From NCBI GenBank assembly GCA_022315425.1, contig JAIUPT010000022.1, positions 248,001-312,000 of the forward strand: a DNA stretch of 64,000 nt, given 5' to 3'. Under the pieces are notes generated by a model. It made no database searches. It worked only from the letters and a program-made list of their open reading frames with translations, and had not been told where the DNA came from. The DNA is from Pseudevernia furfuracea (Eukaryota; Ascomycota; Lecanoromycetes; Lecanorales; Parmeliaceae). Shown piece by piece: positions 1 through 10,517 of the stretch. The first letter of the stretch is position 1, and each line of letters begins with the position of its first letter. Both the position numbers and the translations under genes were made by a program.

Positions 1-387
1 TCCAGCCTGGCTGCGTTGGGCTTTCGGAAAAACTCGAGGAAACGTCCGGAAGATTTTCTTTTTGCAGCAGCAACGCAGATCTTCCTCTTCACTCGCGTCG
101 ACCTGAAGACTGCGCTTATACTCTACGTGCCAACGCATTGCCGCGCATGTCCTGATCAGGCTATGCATCCCGTGTACGGGAATACCGGCACGAAATATCA
201 TAGGTAATATTCATCAGGGAGGTGAACATGTTATATGATCGTGGAGCCGCATGATCTCCGTAAGCATTTATTGAATGTTGATGCTGAATTGCTTGTCCCA
301 CCACCCAGATACTTGGTCCACGGCTATATGCTATATGCTCCGGCCGACTCTCGCAGACCAGTCCATGTCTTTTGTTGCGCGGCCTGC
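1..387. other. left-edge intergenic stretch
   Basis: This is the 3' flank of the RUS-family gene that ends at 388 on the minus strand. Short open frames occur here on both strands, but none has a recognisable domain, plausible splice partners or coding-like composition. I see no RNA gene or repeat. Confidence 0.5.
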
Positions 388-2552
388 TTATTGTTTCTTT
401 CTTGAAATTGCTGGCAGGCTTTCTGCGGTGACATGTATGCGTGAACCGGATGAAGTCTCCAAATTTGCAATGTCAACATCCCATCCAGCCGCTCTCATTC
501 GCTCGACGGAATCACCCCATTGATTGGAAATGTCCCTCAGTGTTATTTCGAGCAGCTGAAGTAAAGTTCCTGTGTTTGCGCCTGTCGCATATTGCTTTCC
601 AAAGCGGTGAGCACTCCAAAGTGCTAGTGCCCAAGCTTTCAGTTGTGCTTTGGCCGCAGCTTGATCTTTAAGAACAATATATGCCATCCTTTTGGGCGAA
701 TCGTACCAAACTAGGAAATCCTCTTGGCTGTAGATTTCGACCAATCTCTCTAAGATAAGATCGCCGTCGCGCATGGCGCCTGTCACGATGTGCGCAGGCG
801 CCAGGGTCTTCAGCAGGCTTAGCAGAGGGACGCCTATTGTTGCTTTGGCGAAGGGCAGTGAGCCTCTCCATCGCAGGACGCCATCCCAATCAAATATGCG
901 TTCTTGAGATGATACCTCTTCGGGTGTCATCACCCTGTTATCCACCAGGAGGTTGGATAGGACTATATTCGCTCTCTGGCGGTTGAGGCTATGCAAGCTG
1001 ACTGCTCTGACTGCAGCGTGATTCATAGCCAGATGTATCGAGAGGAGCACAATAAGACATGACCATGTGGCTATCGGAGATGATACATATGATACCACTA
1101 CACTGCCAGCCTACATGTCCGTGAGTCGCCGTAGGCATGATCAAAGCGAAGACATGCACCCACCAGCATCCTGCCAAATCTGAGAGTTAGCGACAAGAGT
1201 TCAGCTCAAAGGACATGCTTCTGGGCTTGACTTGAGATCAAGAATTTGGCGCTAGGACTAAATGACTTTAGAATGTACGTACCCCATTAGCGAGATTACG
1301 GTTTCTTGGCTCGAGTCTTTCTGCTTGACCGTTAGTAGTAACTCTAGCTGCTATGCGCAAAAAGCAACTCCGTAGGTCATAGCCAAGGTTGGACCGGCCT
1401 GGGGGTTGTGGAAACATGAGGTGGTGTTTCTTCCCTTTCAATACCTGGCCGCCCCTCGCGGAAGAAGAACAACGGACTCACCGCGTTCAATTCCCCCAAA
1501 TTGCCCCATTTGGCGAAATGAGCACTCAGACTAGCCTTGGAACTGCCGGCAGCAACGCCACACAACGCCCTCAAGACACTTGAAAAGCTGAGCAAAATTA
1601 CCCTCAGAGCTTTAGGCAGCGCAGGCGAGAGGCAGTCAAAAATCATAGCCGTGTCATTGAAGACATCCGCGGCAAGCCTGTACATTTTGCATTCAGGCTC
1701 GAGCGAAGTACCGAGCCTGTGGGCGAAGTGAATCGTTGCTATTCGGCCCATACTCTCTTGGATCACAGAGAGTAGAAGGGCAGCTGTTGGTGACGCGGAG
1801 GCATCTCCGACTCCAACACCTACAAAGTCGTGTCGGTCAGTCTGTCACACCCCCAACGTGACAATGATGAGTTCCTCACCTTGAAGCACAGCCCTAGAAG
1901 ACAGCAGCCCGGCAATGGAACTTGAGAAGGCTTGTAAAGAATCCTGTAAAATTAACTTTGACCAAGACAGCAATGGCAAGGGATCATATGAAGGGCAATC
2001 ATACGTAGATCTGGTACCTGTCCCAAAATCGTTAGCCAAACCGTATCTATTGACTTCAAGCTAGGTGACAGAAAAAGTAGCAGCGGAAACGTTACGAATC
2101 ATCCAAATCCCGATCAAATGAACATGACGAGCGATGTTCAACTTCTTTACTGAGACAATTGATCACGAAGGAGACAATATTCCGGATTTATATGAGACTA
2201 GATTTGACATGAAACTGAGGCTCAAACTGTCACCTTTCATGACAGCTTGCCTGACTTTCGACAACTTTAAAACATGCTAGACAGTGCAAAACGTACCACA
2301 TGTAGTCGCTGGTCACACTGTGCGGATAGCCGGCCGGCAGAAAGACGTTGAGTAGTCGCGTCCATAGACTGCTTTGCTCCTTGGTTCTCTAAAAGTAGTA
2401 GTCAAGTGGTGGTCAGCCTAATGGCCTTGACCATTGAATGGGAAGGAACGGACTCGGCCTACGATGAATTCAATCCTGTCGCTGCCTTTAGAGGAGACGT
2501 AGGTTGCTATATCTCTACCAACTTGGTCGTGTTCAAAGATGCGAAGCTCCAT
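388..2552 (-). CDS. RUS (root UVB sensitive, DUF647) family protein, seven exons
   Basis: Exons as I read them are complement(388..1110, 1279..1320, 1482..1819, 1880..1943, 2005..2017, 2297..2388, 2463..2552), giving about 453 residues, a normal length for the family. In order, the product shows the family motifs FLPAGYPHSVTSDYMW, DSLQAFSSSIAGLLSSRAVL, GVGVGDASASPTA, GVAAGSSKASLSAHFA, KDSSQETVISL and LNRQRANIV. All joins keep phase. The exon at 2005..2017 is only 13 nt (reads YQIY) and is flanked by an acceptor CAG and a donor GTATGA. The start is ATG at 2552; an in-frame ATG at 2573 would add seven residues. The first intron boundary (2389..2462) is the least certain. Plant members are linked to UV-B sensing and vitamin B6 in roots; the fungal role is not established. 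The protein is hydrophobic with probable membrane segments. Confidence 0.85.
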
Positions 2553-2683
2553 GGGCAATCGGATAATTATCATGCAATATTAATGAATGACAAACTTTGA
2601 AGGGCAGAATTTAGGAGCAATGGGACCACTACCATCAACGTCAAGGAGGTAAGCCAAGTAGCGATGACGGACAAGAGTGGTGA

Positions 2684-2725
2684 AATGTGCAATGTGCAAT
2701 GTGCAATGTGAAATGTGAAATGTGA
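2684..2725. repeat. heptamer tandem array, AATGTGM x6
   Basis: Six perfect-length copies of a seven-base unit stand head to tail. The first three end in C (AATGTGC) and the last three in A (AATGTGA). The switch in the middle suggests two rounds of slippage. It lies in the intergenic promoter region. Confidence 0.85.
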
Positions 2726-3090
2726 AATAAGTAGTGTATTATGATTGATGATTGAAATGCCGAGGGTATCTTTTGAACGATTGGATGATAGAAGATCTCG
2801 CAGACGATTCGGAGCTACCTAGGTTAGGTCACGGCTTCGGCCAGATCGATAAGTCAATAATAAGGTACAGTAATCAAGAACATCCCTGTAATGACGAACC
2901 GTATTTTTCAATCCCGCCAAAATAATAATATAGAGAATTCGGCAAGAAATTCGGTCAGCGAACAAATTGACCAACGCTCTTTCTTCTCGCCGAAACATCC
3001 TCTTCCTCAGCTCTGAGCCGGAAGAAAGGTGTGACAGAAACCATCATCAAAAAGATCAAAAAGCCGTCTGCTGACATTTCTCACACCTCT

Positions 3091-3116
3091 CCAATCTCTC
3101 CAATCTCTCCAATCTC
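3091..3116. repeat. nonamer tandem array, CCAATCTCT x3
   Basis: Two full copies and most of a third lie in the presumed 5' leader of the gene starting at 3330. A further direct repeat with GCATCTCTT follows near 3206..3230. Confidence 0.75.
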
Positions 3117-3329
3117 AATTGCAGAGCTCTCGGTTCATGCACGAGCCATGTTGATGCACTTAAGCGAGCTTTGACATGCAAGACAGCTGCGTGGGCTCCA
3201 GCACTTGCATCTCTTGCATCTCTTGCATCCCAAGTCAAAGTATCTACTTGCTTCCTAAAGTGCTCTGCTGCAGGCCTCGCTCCCGTCATTCCCATTCCTT
3301 CTTTCTTCTTACTCCTTTCTATTCTGACC

Positions 3330-6110
3330 ATGCCTAGCAAGTATTCACATGGACTTGTTCTCTCTCAACAACAGTATAGGGGCATCATCAACATCGATCG
3401 CCCCCTATCCTTGAAGCCTTGCTCTTTACATAATTCCAGATCCCACAATCCCTCCTTGGCATCCTCGAGTCGCTCTCCCTCAAACAACTCAAATCAGAGC
3501 TCTGTGTACTCGAGTTACCTCCGCCTCGAGCCTGACCCTGAACCAGAGCCTTCATCCGATCATAGAACTTCTACACATACAGCTCATCCACGTTCCGAGT
3601 CAACACCTTCAAACGCTCCCCGGTTCGAGTCAACGTCTTCGGAGTTGTCGCGTCCACCCTCAGACCGCCTTCGCCTCGAGTCTCCCTTCGGTTTTCGAAT
3701 AGAGAACCCGCCTTCGCCACCTCCGGAACTCGAGCCTACGCTTTCTGAGTGTCCACACTACGAAATCACCCCTTCACACCGTCCCAATTCCGAGTCTCCA
3801 CTCTCAGAGCGGCTCCCTCCAGAGAGTCCTTTCCCCCTAGGTTTCAGAGACCCCAGGCCATCTTTACACCACAAAAGCTCCTCCATCGAAACACAGATAT
3901 ATGCTCCCAAGCTCACCACCACACCTCCGCCCTCGCGAGACGGCCAAAATCTATTCCCTGTAAAGACACATGAGCCCTATTCCTCGTTCCGGCATCACAC
4001 CTCTCCTGCATCCACACAAGAGCGCCAGCATGTATTCTCAATGGAGTCCCCGGAAGGTTCGCCACCTCCTATATCCACAGAAGACGGTCAAGAACGATTC
4101 TCATCGGAGACTCAGCTTGCCTGTTTGCCTTCTCCAACACAAGACCGTCGACAACGCTTCATACAAAAGACTCAGGCCCTAGCTTCGCCTCCGCCCGAAA
4201 AAGATAACCAAGTCCATTCTCCCTTTGGAACGCAGGATTCACCCTTGTTTCCCTCTGCTCGAGAACTCCAAGATTACTTCTCCATAGCAACGCAGGGTCT
4301 ACAGTCGACTCCTGCTGCGACAGGGGACCGTCAAGATATTTCCTCCTTGAAAGCCCGCTCCGCCTTGCCCACTTCATCGCAGGAAGGCCAGGTTCGTCCT
4401 TCATTGAATACACAGCGATTGCAGTCGCCTCCACAGGCACAATACCACCAACGCCGCCCCTCTTTGGGGACACGACACTTCTCTTCTGAGCATCGACCCC
4501 AGGCTACGCAGGAATCAGTCCACGGTCGGAGACAGTCGATTGATTCACAGACTACGCGAGACCTCCAACGCCGACCTTCTTTGGGTCCTCAGCGCTTATC
4601 TTTGGATCAATTTGTCAAAGAAACACAGCACAGGCGGAGACAGTCGATTGATACGAAAAGCGTACAAGAGCGCCAACCTCACACCTCTATGAGCTCCCAG
4701 CAGCTATCCTTGAAACAATTCATCCAAGAGTCGGAGCATATCCGGGAACCTTCGATCGATTCGCACATCTACTTGCCTCGATCGTCATCATCATACACGG
4801 GAAAATCCAATTCGCGCCAAACCGCCTCACCCAATGCTCAGAGATATACTCCCAAGAGCACGTCGCTTGAGCATAGCCCTCGGTCACGCCGGGATCGGGC
4901 CTCAAAGCTTCCAGATACATTTGCTTCGCACCACAGGATACTACTACCAACCAGCCAAGGTGCCTACGACAGCGTCTTGATCCAGACTCATGGATTTCTT
5001 CCTGAACGCCCACCTTCGCCCCCGGCGACGCCGGACTTGGGTAAAAGCTGCTCGCTGACACCGCAGGTGGAAGAACTCCAAAAGACAAGACCTCCTCCGC
5101 CAATCCCACAACGCAGCGCAAGGCGCAGCCCTCCACGACAGCGGTCCATATTGCGCTCGACCAACTCGTCGGTTGTTAACCTCCCTTCAGAGCCTCCGAG
5201 ACCGAAAACGTCTTCAGCTATAGATGTCCCAACCAACTCGACAAAAGCCGCGGCTTTGCATTCTCCAACGTTTTCAATCTCTACACGGAGATCTTCGATC
5301 AATGCAACTTTGTCTCCCCGATCCGTGTCTTTTACTAATTTCAGTGAGACAATGACGTCTCCCCGGCGGGTGTCATTCAGCCAGTCTAGAGACAGAGAAT
5401 ACTTCGAGGACGCAGACCTTGGGTCTCTACCTTCAGAGGTTGACTTCGATGTCCTCCCTTATGAGGATCCAAACGTCGGCCCAGCCATATTTCGTGCCAA
5501 TCAACTAGGACTCCAAGACCCGGTCTCGCCTCGCTACGAAGACCCCAATGCTGGGCCGGCCCTGTTTCACGCCACTCAATCAGGACTTGCGAAACCAGTA
5601 TCACATGATATACCGGCCTTGTCTCGTGCCTCGTCCTTCGATTCCGCGGCTCCTCCACCCATTGGTTTGAACAGACGCATTTCTCACGCCGTTGCTGAGT
5701 CATGCCAATCCCGAATGCCCAAGAAAGAAAGCAAAATGTCAATACTATCGTTTCTGCGATCAACGCCCGCTCCCAAAGCTATCCTATACTCTGAAGCTAC
5801 CCAGGGAAAACCGCCAGTCCCGGTGTCCGTCTCGAGAACCTCCGTTCCCTCCATTCCGTTGCTCTTCCCAGCATACAGGGGCCAGTTTCCACCACCGCAG
5901 AAGATGCAGGATAAGGGTCTGAGGTCTGGACTTGATCCGAGGACGAGACCCGGGTTAGACGCGAGAACCAGCGCACCACGGAGTAATGCTCACGCAGATG
6001 CAGCGGAGAAGAGGAAGTCATGGTTCAAGGGCGATGATTTCGACAAAGGTCGCGGAGCCAGTCGTCCATCGAACACATGGGAGCTTGAGAGGATCTTGAG
6101 CAATCTCTGA
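3330..6110 (+). CDS. Ser/Pro/Gln-rich disordered protein with degenerate internal repeats
   Basis: This is a single open frame of 926 residues from the ATG at 3330. The frame is open further 5' but has no earlier ATG. No catalytic domain or membrane segment is recognisable. Residues roughly 200-480 (DNA about 3930..4770) form a chain of degenerate repeats of about 25 residues with spaced motifs such as RRPSLGTR, RRQSIDSQ, SLDQF and SLKQF. Several RRxS sites resemble basophilic-kinase or 14-3-3 sites. A second pair of repeats follows near 5450..5600 (YEDPNVGPAIF and YEDPNAGPALF). The C-terminus is short and basic and ends WELERILSNL. I do not recognise the family. A scaffold or cytoskeletal/polarity role would be a guess. 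Confidence 0.75.
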   Translation: MPSKYSHGLVLSQQQYRGIINIDRPLSLKPCSLHNSRSHNPSLASSSRSPSNNSNQSSVYSSYLRLEPDPEPEPSSDHRTSTHTAHPRSESTPSNAPRFESTSSELSRPPSDRLRLESPFGFRIENPPSPPPELEPTLSECPHYEITPSHRPNSESPLSERLPPESPFPLGFRDPRPSLHHKSSSIETQIYAPKLTTTPPPSRDGQNLFPVKTHEPYSSFRHHTSPASTQERQHVFSMESPEGSPPPISTEDGQERFSSETQLACLPSPTQDRRQRFIQKTQALASPPPEKDNQVHSPFGTQDSPLFPSARELQDYFSIATQGLQSTPAATGDRQDISSLKARSALPTSSQEGQVRPSLNTQRLQSPPQAQYHQRRPSLGTRHFSSEHRPQATQESVHGRRQSIDSQTTRDLQRRPSLGPQRLSLDQFVKETQHRRRQSIDTKSVQERQPHTSMSSQQLSLKQFIQESEHIREPSIDSHIYLPRSSSSYTGKSNSRQTASPNAQRYTPKSTSLEHSPRSRRDRASKLPDTFASHHRILLPTSQGAYDSVLIQTHGFLPERPPSPPATPDLGKSCSLTPQVEELQKTRPPPPIPQRSARRSPPRQRSILRSTNSSVVNLPSEPPRPKTSSAIDVPTNSTKAAALHSPTFSISTRRSSINATLSPRSVSFTNFSETMTSPRRVSFSQSRDREYFEDADLGSLPSEVDFDVLPYEDPNVGPAIFRANQLGLQDPVSPRYEDPNAGPALFHATQSGLAKPVSHDIPALSRASSFDSAAPPPIGLNRRISHAVAESCQSRMPKKESKMSILSFLRSTPAPKAILYSEATQGKPPVPVSVSRTSVPSIPLLFPAYRGQFPPPQKMQDKGLRSGLDPRTRPGLDARTSAPRSNAHADAAEKRKSWFKGDDFDKGRGASRPSNTWELERILSNL

Positions 6111-6723
6111 ACATGGAAGTAAAAGAAGAAGAAGAAGATCATTCGAAAACATATGTTGAAGAATGAATGCATGCATGCATTGATTCACCACACAGAGCGA
6201 TAATAGACAAAGGGACGGACATTACAAGGACTGCAGTTTTGGCATGTGTTTTTCATCAGGCTACGTACTTTTTGATACCCCCCTGCTAGCTATCTAGTCT
6301 TACAGCCATGCCTTGTTATAGCTATGAATTAACACCCGTTTTAAAAGTCCAACTTATCATAGCTGTGATATGAAACCCGTTCGGTAAAGGGAATAACCGT
6401 CTACGCTTTCACGCGCACCGGAACTAATTTGCAGAATTCGAGGCTACCCTTTTTTCTTTACATAATCTCAAATGGATCCATTTCGACTTTTCAATTCACA
6501 TACCATTCATTACAACACCCTTGAAACGGAGAAATTCCATTCATGATCAATCCTAAAAGCATCTATCCATCCATCCATCCTACTCACTTGCCGATACTGC
6601 TCACTTAACAATACAACCAACCCCTGCCGCTACCAAGAGGGGTGATTCAAGTTCAACGACGGAAAAAAAACCCCCCTCAGACCCTCGACCGCACTCCCTC
6701 ATGTTGGTCTCGACAGCACTCCT
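6111..6723. other. convergent 3' regions
   Basis: The two flanking genes converge here, so this stretch should carry both 3' untranslated regions. It holds an ATGC-type run at 6168..6180 and AT-rich segments. No additional gene is supported. Confidence 0.5.
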
Positions 6724-9700
6724 TCATGCTGGTTTCTCTCGGACACCCGTCCCAGTATCCAGGCCCAACAGTCTGATCCTTTCCCTCGCTTTCCACTCAT
6801 CCAGCTCGAGGCTTCTCTTGAATTCCAGCGTACTGGCTCTCATATCAGCAGAGCCCGATGCTTCTGTCCGCATATCTTTGGGATCAATGCTCTCGCTGGC
6901 CTTGCGGGGTGGGACATGAGCTATTGCTAATGATTCCTCAGCTTCCCCCTTTGGCCATTTGGTATCACAATCCCTTGGGTTGGAAGCTGGTCTTCCGGTT
7001 GCACGTGCGAGGTGGGTAAAGTTTGCTTCTAATGCTCTGTTGGAAATCTTTTTTGTCGGGTTGACAGCTGGGATTTGGGTTGACACTTTCGATGGAGGAT
7101 GGATACAATCTTGATATTCCCTTGCCCAGTCCTGCGACTGTTTTCTCGAAATTTGGCCTGACTGAGTACTGTGCGTCTGCATATCACTCTGCCGCTCACT
7201 CGCCTTTCTGACGTGTTCTTCCAATGAAAGCTTTGTTGCGATGTCGGGCGATGGCATTGGTGGCGAGATACTACCCACCATTTCTAATTCGGGATACTCC
7301 ACCGCACCACCCTCAGATATACTTGAGCGATTACCACGAGCTTCATTGGCAAGGCGTCTCTGCAACTCCTGGCTCTGGCTTTTGTAGAGGCTGCTTATGG
7401 TCGAAAGCATTTGCTTGCCGAAACCCATACTCTTTTTCTTCATTTTCTTGCCGTCGCTCAAGGGAGAGGATCCGTGTTCTGATGAGACTTTAGACACCAT
7501 TCCTGGCGAGGTAATGGCGAAGTCACGGGAGTACACTTGATCTGATACTCCGGCCGGGGATGTAGACCGCTCGGGGCGAGTGTGGGATGGGTAGCATGCC
7601 CATGATGATGCTCGGATCGCAGAGGGAGATTTATAGATACCTTCGAGCGTGGGTCTTTTGCGAGTATTTTCTGTGCGTGGAGCTAGAGTGTATGCACCCA
7701 AATGTGCTTGTAAGTGCGCTCCTTCCAGTGGTTCTGGTACTCGGTGGTCGTTTGTACGTAGAAAGGATGAACGTTTCCGAGCCATTGGTCCAGCTGAGGC
7801 TGCCGCCTTGGGGTCAAGCTGTCTTGGCCCAACCAGATCCGCAGACGTACTTCCAATCCTGGTGTGCGAAATAGCTTTGTCTTCCTGCGAATGTTCCCGA
7901 AGCGCCCTTTCCCAGACAGATGTGGCATCTTCGCTAGTAGGAGATATAGCGCCATCAAGGTTGCTGACTCTGCGTCTTGGAGGGTTTGTGAGGGCCAATT
8001 CGGCAGAGATCCGATCCAAATCTTCCCTAAATCGACTGTTTTTGGGTAGTGTGTTTGCCCTCGCCAACGGGGAGATGCGTGTCTCGGCTGCTGCAAGCTC
8101 GCGGTTCATCAGGCTCTCATTGCTTGAGTGATAGCTTGTCTCTACTGTGCGTCGTTCAAGATTGTTCAGATCAATTGACTTGGGCCTCGTTGCAGGAACA
8201 CTTAGGATTTCTTCGCTGGGTTGGAACACCTCGAGATAATACAGTCTGTCTGAGAGGCCGTTGATAAGTAGAGTTGAGTCTGGTGGACTCGGTGGCAGGC
8301 TTCCCGAACTGTACACGGAGGAAGACGTGAAATGCGTTGCTGGAGTCTTGAATTGCTTATCGCCGGTGGACACCGAGCTCGATGGTTGACTTCGAGTTAG
8401 AACAGAAAACATCCGTGAGCTACTGCCACTTGCATAACTCCGATCTCGCCTTGGATGCTGCAGTTGAGGTAAAGAGACGGAAGGCAGGATTGGTTTAGAT
8501 GCCAGGCGTTGAGGTATGTGCATATTGTAGAGATGGACAGGGTCGCTTCCTTCCGAGCGACCCCTTTGTCTGGTGAAAGATCTAGTCTGCTTTTCGGACG
8601 TTGATGGACTGTAATCTTTTCCATCCGTCCCCCCAAACGAAATCTCCTCGCTAGCAGGATTGCACCAATGTCCATTTGAGGAGCTGGTGTGGGTATCGGT
8701 AGTGGATTGGGTGTTGCTGTGCATGGATTGGACTGGATGGCCCAAAGCCCCGTGAAGCAATTGCTCGCTAGCTGGTCTTATCCGGGTGTCGTAGACTCCT
8801 GGAAATCTTGCATAGCCTAAGATGCTTCTGTGTGTCTTGTTCGTTTCGTCTGACGAATCAGCTTGGCGAACATCGCCGAACGAAAACCGCGACCCTTCCC
8901 CAGCCGCTAACGATGCTCCAGGCATGTTCAAGAACTCAGGATTTGCCACATCAATTCCCAAAGCCTTGGTCGAAGATGGCATATGTAAGACAGTACTCGA
9001 TCGGCCTAGGGGTGAATGTGACCGGGTCTTTAGCCCTCGTATAGGACTGTCTTCGTCACTGAAGTTGTACTTCTGCGTAGTACTTGCTCTTCGGGTATTC
9101 TCGACTTTTGAGTCGACGACCTGTTCCTCGGACTCCCTTGCTAGATTGCTGCCTCTCTGGATCAACATTCGAGAAAGAACCACAGCGGTGTTCTTGGGCG
9201 CATAGACTTGAGACAGGGTTTGCGAGTCCAGCTCGGCATATGCTGAGGGAGACTCTGATCTTCTAAGAGCGCTGCTGAGGTGTTTTGGACTGATCTGAAT
9301 GGAGCCTTCGTGTCGACCCAAGGTGCCTCTAGGAGTCTTGATTGGGACAGCATCTTCGTCGTAGCTACCGTCACTAATGTTGCTGCCCTCATCGATATCC
9401 TCTTGCACCCTCTGATGAAGAGCACGCTTCAGCTCTTCCCGCCGTTGATGTTCATCTTCGCTGAGGCTGCTCTTCAACCTCGTCTTTGAACTTCGCCTGG
9501 ATATGCCAGAATCGCGCGACATTCTTTTTCGAACCTTGCCTGCAACGTCGTGAAGCCGGCGATTGCTGCCCCTACGACGAACAGCTGACCCTGTTTCATG
9601 TGCCGAAGCTATGTCATTGCCCGATGCTGTGGAAGCTTCTTGGGCGACGTCGTTTTTGGTAGCTGAAGCAAAGATTTTGCGAGTGGGTTGAGCATTTAAG

Positions 9701-9843
9701 ACACTTTCATGACTCCCATCTCGTGACGGAGTATGACTTGATAGTGCGAACCGTCCTCCTGTCCGGGAGGCGTCAATCAGTACGGCCGGTTGAGGCTCTG
9801 GGGATACAGCCCGCCGGAAGCTGCAACAGTTGAGAGGGGCCAT
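6724..9843 (-). CDS. large disordered Ser/Arg-rich fungal protein
   Basis: This is an uninterrupted frame of 1039 residues from the ATG at 9843, which starts MAPLNCCSFRRA. The frame runs on upstream to 9945 but only from non-ATG codons. An early basic stretch (VRRRGSNRRLHDVAGKVRKR) is followed by SRDSGISRRSSKTRLKSSLS and an acidic, charged segment (SEDEHQRREELKRALHQR) that could form a short helix. The rest is Ser-, Thr- and Pro-rich with no recognised fold. A basic helical patch lies near the C-terminus (KKMKKKSMGFGKQMLS), and the end is rich in charged residues (LEFKRSLELDEWKARERIRLLG). It looks like a Pezizomycotina-restricted hypothetical protein. I cannot assign a function. Confidence 0.75.
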   Translation of the reverse strand: MAPLNCCSFRRAVSPEPQPAVLIDASRTGGRFALSSHTPSRDGSHESVLNAQPTRKIFASATKNDVAQEASTASGNDIASAHETGSAVRRRGSNRRLHDVAGKVRKRMSRDSGISRRSSKTRLKSSLSEDEHQRREELKRALHQRVQEDIDEGSNISDGSYDEDAVPIKTPRGTLGRHEGSIQISPKHLSSALRRSESPSAYAELDSQTLSQVYAPKNTAVVLSRMLIQRGSNLARESEEQVVDSKVENTRRASTTQKYNFSDEDSPIRGLKTRSHSPLGRSSTVLHMPSSTKALGIDVANPEFLNMPGASLAAGEGSRFSFGDVRQADSSDETNKTHRSILGYARFPGVYDTRIRPASEQLLHGALGHPVQSMHSNTQSTTDTHTSSSNGHWCNPASEEISFGGTDGKDYSPSTSEKQTRSFTRQRGRSEGSDPVHLYNMHIPQRLASKPILPSVSLPQLQHPRRDRSYASGSSSRMFSVLTRSQPSSSVSTGDKQFKTPATHFTSSSVYSSGSLPPSPPDSTLLINGLSDRLYYLEVFQPSEEILSVPATRPKSIDLNNLERRTVETSYHSSNESLMNRELAAAETRISPLARANTLPKNSRFREDLDRISAELALTNPPRRRVSNLDGAISPTSEDATSVWERALREHSQEDKAISHTRIGSTSADLVGPRQLDPKAAASAGPMARKRSSFLRTNDHRVPEPLEGAHLQAHLGAYTLAPRTENTRKRPTLEGIYKSPSAIRASSWACYPSHTRPERSTSPAGVSDQVYSRDFAITSPGMVSKVSSEHGSSPLSDGKKMKKKSMGFGKQMLSTISSLYKSQSQELQRRLANEARGNRSSISEGGAVEYPELEMVGSISPPMPSPDIATKLSLEEHVRKASERQSDMQTHSTQSGQISRKQSQDWAREYQDCIHPPSKVSTQIPAVNPTKKISNRALEANFTHLARATGRPASNPRDCDTKWPKGEAEESLAIAHVPPRKASESIDPKDMRTEASGSADMRASTLEFKRSLELDEWKARERIRLLGLDTGTGVREKPA

Positions 9844-10517
9844 GGTGAGAGGTGCGAGGGGCAGTGAAGCTACAGAGAAAAAGGAATATAGTAGTGATGA
9901 AGCGACCTCCAAAACTATTACTGGAAAGCTCTGCACTATAGCCAATGCTCATATCGTGTGTAATGGAAGAAAAGTACTGAATCACAAATAATTCTCTTGT
10001 TCCCATGTCTCGGCTACTCCTTTTGGAAGGAATCGGAAACATGATGTTGGAGCAGTATAACAAAGAGATACGGAAGTCGCAACCCTTCTGGATACCGAGC
10101 GAATCAAAACTTCTTTTCATGTCGATCAGAGATCGGGCAGAACAAACGAGATAGTTGGTTTAGGTCCCGTAAAAGTCACTTCAATTGTGTTTATCTATTT
10201 GCAGTTCTGGAGACCGCACTAGTTTTTGTACCGCAAGGCACCCGGTTGAGAGGGTATCAAAATGTAGATCCGCTATGCCATGTTGAAAGCCGCTCTGAAG
10301 AGAGCACTGGTTTTCATACTGCCAGACACCCGGTTGAGAGGGTATCGAGATTGTAGATCCGCTATGCCATGTTGAAAGCTGCAGGTCTATTTCGCTTTTT
10401 TCATGTCGCCAGCGAGCAATGCCAACTCTGTGATCGTTGAGATCAAGGTTATTAAGAGAACCGCAATAAATTTCATCGAGTCATGTTGTTGAACATCTCG
10501 TCATAATACATCAAGCC
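9844..10517. other. intergenic stretch between Ser/Arg-rich gene and MET6
   Basis: It contains the promoter of the minus-strand gene starting at 9843 and the 3' region of MET6, which ends at 10518. Apart from the duplicated segment at 10216..10379 I see no gene. Confidence 0.5.
10216..10379. repeat. direct duplication of about 75 bp
   Basis: Copy one is 10216..10290 and copy two is 10304..10379. They share GCACTRGTTTT, CACCCGGTTGAGAGGGTATC and GTAGATCCGCTATGCCATG, with a few substitutions and small indels. It lies just downstream of the MET6 stop codon. Confidence 0.85.

Larger units (their letters stand above)
2553..3329. other. divergent promoter region between RUS gene and Ser-rich protein
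   Basis: No gene is supported here. The stretch should hold the promoters of both neighbours, which point away from each other. It contains a short heptamer array at 2684..2725 and a nonamer array at 3091..3116, listed separately. An open frame on the plus strand at 2406..2600 is antisense to the first RUS exon. Confidence 0.5.

Noticed and set aside
5386..5763. Antisense frame within the Ser/Pro-rich gene
   Set aside because: It is the shadow of a long compositionally biased frame on the other strand.
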